Positions 61,142-64,000 of a stretch of 64,000 nucleotides of DNA are shown here, piece by piece. Source of the DNA: Mycolicibacterium bacteremicum (GTDB taxonomy: Bacteria > Actinomycetota > Actinomycetes > Mycobacteriales > Mycobacteriaceae); the NCBI RefSeq assembly GCF_002086115.1, contig NZ_MVHJ01000012.1, positions 1 to 64,000 of the forward strand. Direction: 5' to 3'. Below the pieces are notes generated by a model. The model had not been told where the DNA came from. It ran no database searches and was given only the letters and a program-made list of their open reading frames with translations. The translations under genes were made by a program, and so were the position numbers. The first letter of the stretch is position 1, and each line of letters opens with the position of its first letter.

Positions 61142-62820
61142 TGACCGACGTCGAGCTCTCGCCGCCGGGACCGCTGGCCCCGGGTGGACTGCGTGTCACC
61201 GCGCTCGGTGGCATCGGTGAAATCGGGCGCAACATGACCGTTTTCGAGCATCTCGGCCGGCTGCTCATCATCGACTGCGGGGTGCTGTTCCCCGGCCATG
61301 ACGAGCCGGGGGTCGACCTGATCCTGCCGGACCTGCGTCACGTGGAGAACCGGCTCGACGATGTCGAGGCGCTGGTGCTCACCCATGCCCACGAGGACCA
61401 CATCGGGGCCATTCCGCATCTGCTCAAACTGCGCGGTGACATCCCGGTCGTCGGGTCGAAGTTCACGCTGGCGCTGGTGGTCGAGAAGTGCCGCGAGCAC
61501 CGCATCAAACCCAAGATCATCGAGGTCGCCGAGGGCCGGCGCAGCACCCACGGGGTGTTCGAATGCCAATACTTCGCGGTCAACCACTCGATCCCGGATG
61601 CCCTGGCCATCGCCGTGCACACCGGGGCCGGCACGATCCTGCACACCGGTGACATCAAGCTCGACCAGCTCCCGCCGGATGGGCGGCCCACCGACCTGCC
61701 CGGCATGTCGCGGCTCGGGGATGCCGGCGTGGATCTGTTCCTGTGTGACTCGACCAATGCCGAGCACCCCGGTGTCAGTCCGTCCGAGAGCGAGGTCGGC
61801 CCGACCCTGCACCGGCTGATCCGTGGCGCCGAGGGGCGGGTGATCGTGGCCTGCTTCGCCTCCAACGTCGACAGGGTGCAGCAGATCATCGATGCCGCAG
61901 TCGCGTTGGGCCGGCGGGTGTCCTTCGTCGGTCGGTCCATGGTGCGCAACATGGGAATCGCCCGCGAACTCGGCTTCCTGCGGGTCGCCGATGAGGACAT
62001 CCTCGACATCGCGGCGGCCGAGATGATGCCGCCCGAGCGGGTCGTGCTGATCACCACCGGCACCCAGGGCGAGCCGATGGCCGCGCTGTCGCGGATGTCG
62101 CGCGGTGAGCACCGCAGCATCACCCTGACCGCCGGCGACCTGGTCATCCTGTCCTCCTCGCTCATCCCGGGCAACGAGGAGGCGGTGTTCGGCGTCATCG
62201 ACGCACTGGCCAAGGTCGGGGCCCGGGTGGTCACCAACGCCCAGGCGCGGGTGCATGTCTCGGGTCACGCGTACGCCGGCGAACTGCTGTTCCTCTACAA
62301 CGGGGTGCGTCCGCGCAATGTGATGCCGGTGCACGGCACCTGGCGACATCTGCGCGCCAACGCCGCGCTGGCGGTGCGCACCGGGGTGCCCGCGGAGAAT
62401 GTGCTGCTGGCCGAGAACGGCGTCAGCGTCGACCTCGTCAACGGTGTCGCCTCCATCGCGGGTGCGGTCTCGGTGGGTAAGCGCTTCGTCGACGGACTGG
62501 TCACCGGTGACGTGGGGGAGACCACGCTCGGTGAGCGGCTCACGCTGTCTTCGGGTTTCGTCGCGGTGACCGTCGTGGTGCAGCGCGGCACCGGCCGCGC
62601 CGCCGGACCGGCGCACCTGCACTCGCGGGGATTCTCCGAGGACCCCAAGGCGCTCGATCCGGTGGCCGAGAAGGTGGCCCAGGAATTGGAGCGCCTCGCC
62701 GGTGATCAGGTCACCGATCCGGCGCGCATCGCGCAGGCCGTGCGACGCACCGTCGGCAAATGGGTGGGGGAGACCTACCGCAGGCAGCCGATGATCGTGC
62801 CCACCGTCATCGAGATCTAG
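61141..62820 (+). CDS. rnj: Ribonuclease J
   Basis: A 559-residue RNase J, a beta-CASP metallo-beta-lactamase enzyme with endo- and 5'-3' exonuclease activity in RNA maturation and decay. The metal centre is LTHAHEDHIGAIPHLL (HxHxDH), with HTGDIKLD (Asp) further on; the beta-CASP region includes CFASNVDRVQQI, ITTGTQGEPMAALSRM and VHVSGHAYAGEL. C-terminal domain ends at PTVIEI. Together with PNPase (39866) and NrnA (8037) the window holds three RNA-degradation enzymes. Confidence 0.96.
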
Positions 62821-62987
62821 TCGGCGCGCACCGCCAACGCGGTCCATTCGATCGGTGATGCGCGCAGCGTTCGCCCCGTCGGCCGGATGTAGCTGTCCCG
62901 GTAGTAGCTCGGGCCGGCCTGCTCGATCACGCGCCAGCCGTGACCGCGCAGCACCTCCTCCAGGGTCTCGGGCTCAAAGCCCGATTT
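62817..62987 (-). pseudogene. 3' remnant of a SAM-dependent methyltransferase gene
   Basis: The minus strand encodes about 56 codons with coding character, ending at TAG just inside the rnj 3' end: GFEPETLEEVLRGHGW, then SYYRDSYIRPTGRTLRASPIE. This looks like the C-terminus of leucine-carboxyl-methyltransferase-like SAM enzymes, and the M. tuberculosis neighbour Rv2751 is of that kind. An in-frame TGA precedes it at 62988-62990 and no start or N-terminal domain exists before the next gene, so the 5' part is deleted. Family assignment is from memory of the pattern and moderate. Confidence 0.6.
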
Positions 62988-62988
62988 T
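62968..62988 (+). terminator. Rho-independent terminator downstream of rnj
   Basis: TCGGGCT and AGCCCGA pair perfectly around CAA and are followed by TTTT, one of the more classical terminators of the window. It falls at the broken end of the methyltransferase remnant. Confidence 0.65.
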
Positions 62989-63038
62989 CAGAGCTCGCCG
63001 CGGGTGACAAAGCGTCCGGGCGGCCGGATTCGACCCCA

Positions 63039-63857
63039 CTAGCGCTTGTTCACGTATCCGGCGTCCAGTGGCAACGTCACCCCGGTGACATAGCGGGCGG
63101 CGTCGGAGACCAGCCAGAGCACCGCGTTGGCGATGTCGTCGACATCGAGCGTCTGTACCGGCAGCGCATTGGACATATCCGGGCCGCGCTGGTCCTGCTG
63201 GGCCATGCCGGCTAGCCAGCTGCGGGTGAACTCGTTGTCGATCATCGGGGTGTCGACACCGGCCGGGTGGATGGAGTTGACGCGGATGTTGAACTGCGCC
63301 AGCACATTGGCGTAGACGCGCATCAAACCGACGATGCCGTGCTTGGCCGCGGCGTAGCCCACCGAACCGGCGATCGGTGAGCCCAGGCCCACCAGCCCGG
63401 CCACCGAGGAGGTCAGCACGATGGAGCCACCGTTGCCGAACTTCACCATCGGTTTCATCGCGACGTCGACGGTGTTGTACACCCCGGTCAAGTTGACGTC
63501 GATGACGTCCTGCCAGGCGTCCGCGCCGGCCATCGGCGCGATACCGGCGTTGGCGATGACGATGTCGAGTCGGTCACCGAGCGCCGCGGTGCCGGCGCGC
63601 AGGGCCGATTTCACCGCATCACGGTCCCGCACATCGGCGTGCGCGGCATGGATGCGCGCGCCGGTCTTCTCGACGAGTTCGACGGTGGCGGCCAGGTCGT
63701 CCGGGGTGGCCAGCGGATAGGGCACCGAGGCGATCTGGTCGCACAGGTCGACGGCGATGATGTCGGCGCCCTCGGCGGCGAGCTTGACCGCGTGCGCACG
63801 GCCCTGACCGCGCGCCGCACCCGTGATGAAGGCGACCTTGCCGGAGAGTGATCCCAC
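63039..63857 (-). CDS. Mycofactocin-coupled SDR family oxidoreductase
   Basis: A 272-residue short-chain dehydrogenase. The cofactor loop is [29 protein letters not shown] follows, the catalytic motif is YAAAKHG (YxxxK), and the end reads [14 protein letters not shown]. The insertion after the second strand ([20 protein letters not shown]) marks the actinobacterial group whose NAD is tightly held and recycled by the peptide-derived carrier mycofactocin. It matches Rv2750 by position. It probably follows the partial ABM gene in one operon (9-bp gap). The alcohol substrate is unknown. Confidence 0.88.
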   Translation of the reverse strand: MGSLSGKVAFITGAARGQGRAHAVKLAAEGADIIAVDLCDQIASVPYPLATPDDLAATVELVEKTGARIHAAHADVRDRDAVKSALRAGTAALGDRLDIVIANAGIAPMAGADAWQDVIDVNLTGVYNTVDVAMKPMVKFGNGGSIVLTSSVAGLVGLGSPIAGSVGYAAAKHGIVGLMRVYANVLAQFNIRVNSIHPAGVDTPMIDNEFTRSWLAGMAQQDQRGPDMSNALPVQTLDVDDIANAVLWLVSDAARYVTGVTLPLDAGYVNKR

Positions 63858-63866
63858 GAGCGGTGC

Positions 63867-64000
63867 CTAGCCGCGCAGCTGTCCCTTGGCCGGATCACCG
63901 GCCACCACCGGTGCGAGCATCTTGATATCGGGTGCCCCGTCGAGATGTTCGCCGACCGCACCGAACAGCTTCCCGATCGCCGGGGCCGTGCTGTGCACTT
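63867..64000 (-). CDS. Antibiotic-biosynthesis-monooxygenase-like protein, C-terminal part
   Basis: Only the last 43 codons are in the window: HSTAPAIGKLFGAVGEHL followed by APVVAGDPAKGQLRG and TAG. The pattern fits the C-terminus of small ABM-domain (quinol monooxygenase-type) proteins of about 100 residues, as at Rv2749. The N-terminal part lies beyond the right edge, so the call is tentative. Confidence 0.6.
   Translation of the reverse strand, partial: VHSTAPAIGKLFGAVGEHLDGAPDIKMLAPVVAGDPAKGQLRG

Noticed and set aside
62940-63215. Small plus-strand gene after rnj
   Set aside because: It runs opposite the C-terminus of the SDR and across the terminator, without start signal or recognisable protein.

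Overview
The window is chromosomal DNA from a mycobacterium, most likely a fast-growing Mycolicibacterium-type species. GC content is high throughout. The gene order follows the M. tuberculosis Rv2839c-Rv2749 block: infB, rbfA, nrnA, dinF, echA16, the Rv2799/Rv2800-type pair, metallophosphoesterase, pptT, truB, mntR, ribF, rpsO, lppU, pnp, pepR, ald/aldR, dapB, thyA, dfrA, dapA, rnj and a mycofactocin-type SDR. A class A beta-lactamase of BlaS type lies between pepR and ald, as I recall for M. smegmatis. Many starts look leaderless, with a TANNNT -10 box 6-8 nt before the start codon. I found no tRNA, rRNA, IS element, prophage or CRISPR array.

Layout. (1) 1-10.4 kb: translation and RNA genes (infB truncated at the left edge, rbfA, nrnA, dinF), interrupted between rbfA and nrnA by a 1536-residue glycine-rich PGRS protein that has a Sec-type signal peptide and no PE domain. 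(2) 10.4-12.1 kb: an antigen 85-family mycolyltransferase and a small DHFR-like reductase. (3) 12.1-20.5 kb: a catabolic island consisting of an NMT1/THI5-type ABC importer, a LacI regulator, and a tightly overlapping operon of Gfo/Idh/MocA oxidoreductase, DUF993 aldolase-like protein, TIM-barrel isomerase and glycerate kinase. Two copies of one operator-like palindrome link the importer to the operon. (4) 20.5-21.6 kb: a divergent methyltransferase/MerR pair sharing a 16-bp palindrome. (5) 21.6-29.6 kb: a second sugar or polyol operon (lipoprotein receptor, polyol dehydrogenase, FGGY kinase, SorC regulator, RbsA/RbsC-like transporter, deoC). These two islands lie where M. tuberculosis carries ugpABCE.

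(6) 29.6-44.4 kb: mostly core genes, including the acyl-carrier-protein activating enzyme PptT, tRNA pseudouridine synthase TruB, MntR, FAD synthesis (RibF), ribosomal protein S15, PNPase with a structured leader, PepR protease and the beta-lactamase. A KstR-like palindrome lies between the DUF3558/CocE-hydrolase operon and the metallophosphoesterase operon. (7) 44.4-54.1 kb: the Ald/AldR alanine module, a TetR-controlled SDR, the dapB operon, small lipoproteins and a dienelactone hydrolase.

(8) 54.2-64 kb: thyA-dfrA, a YcaQ/AlkZ-like DNA glycosylase, a GGDEF protein, a short-chain dehydrogenase with an atypical active site, a frameshifted haloalkane dehalogenase, a nucleoside deaminase, then dapA and rnj. 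thyX, normally just upstream of dapA, is missing from its usual position. After rnj there is a 3' remnant of a methyltransferase gene, an SDR, and a partial antibiotic-biosynthesis-monooxygenase-like gene at the right edge.

The best candidates for undescribed biology are the two catabolic islands, with their putative operators, and the PE-less secreted PGRS protein.
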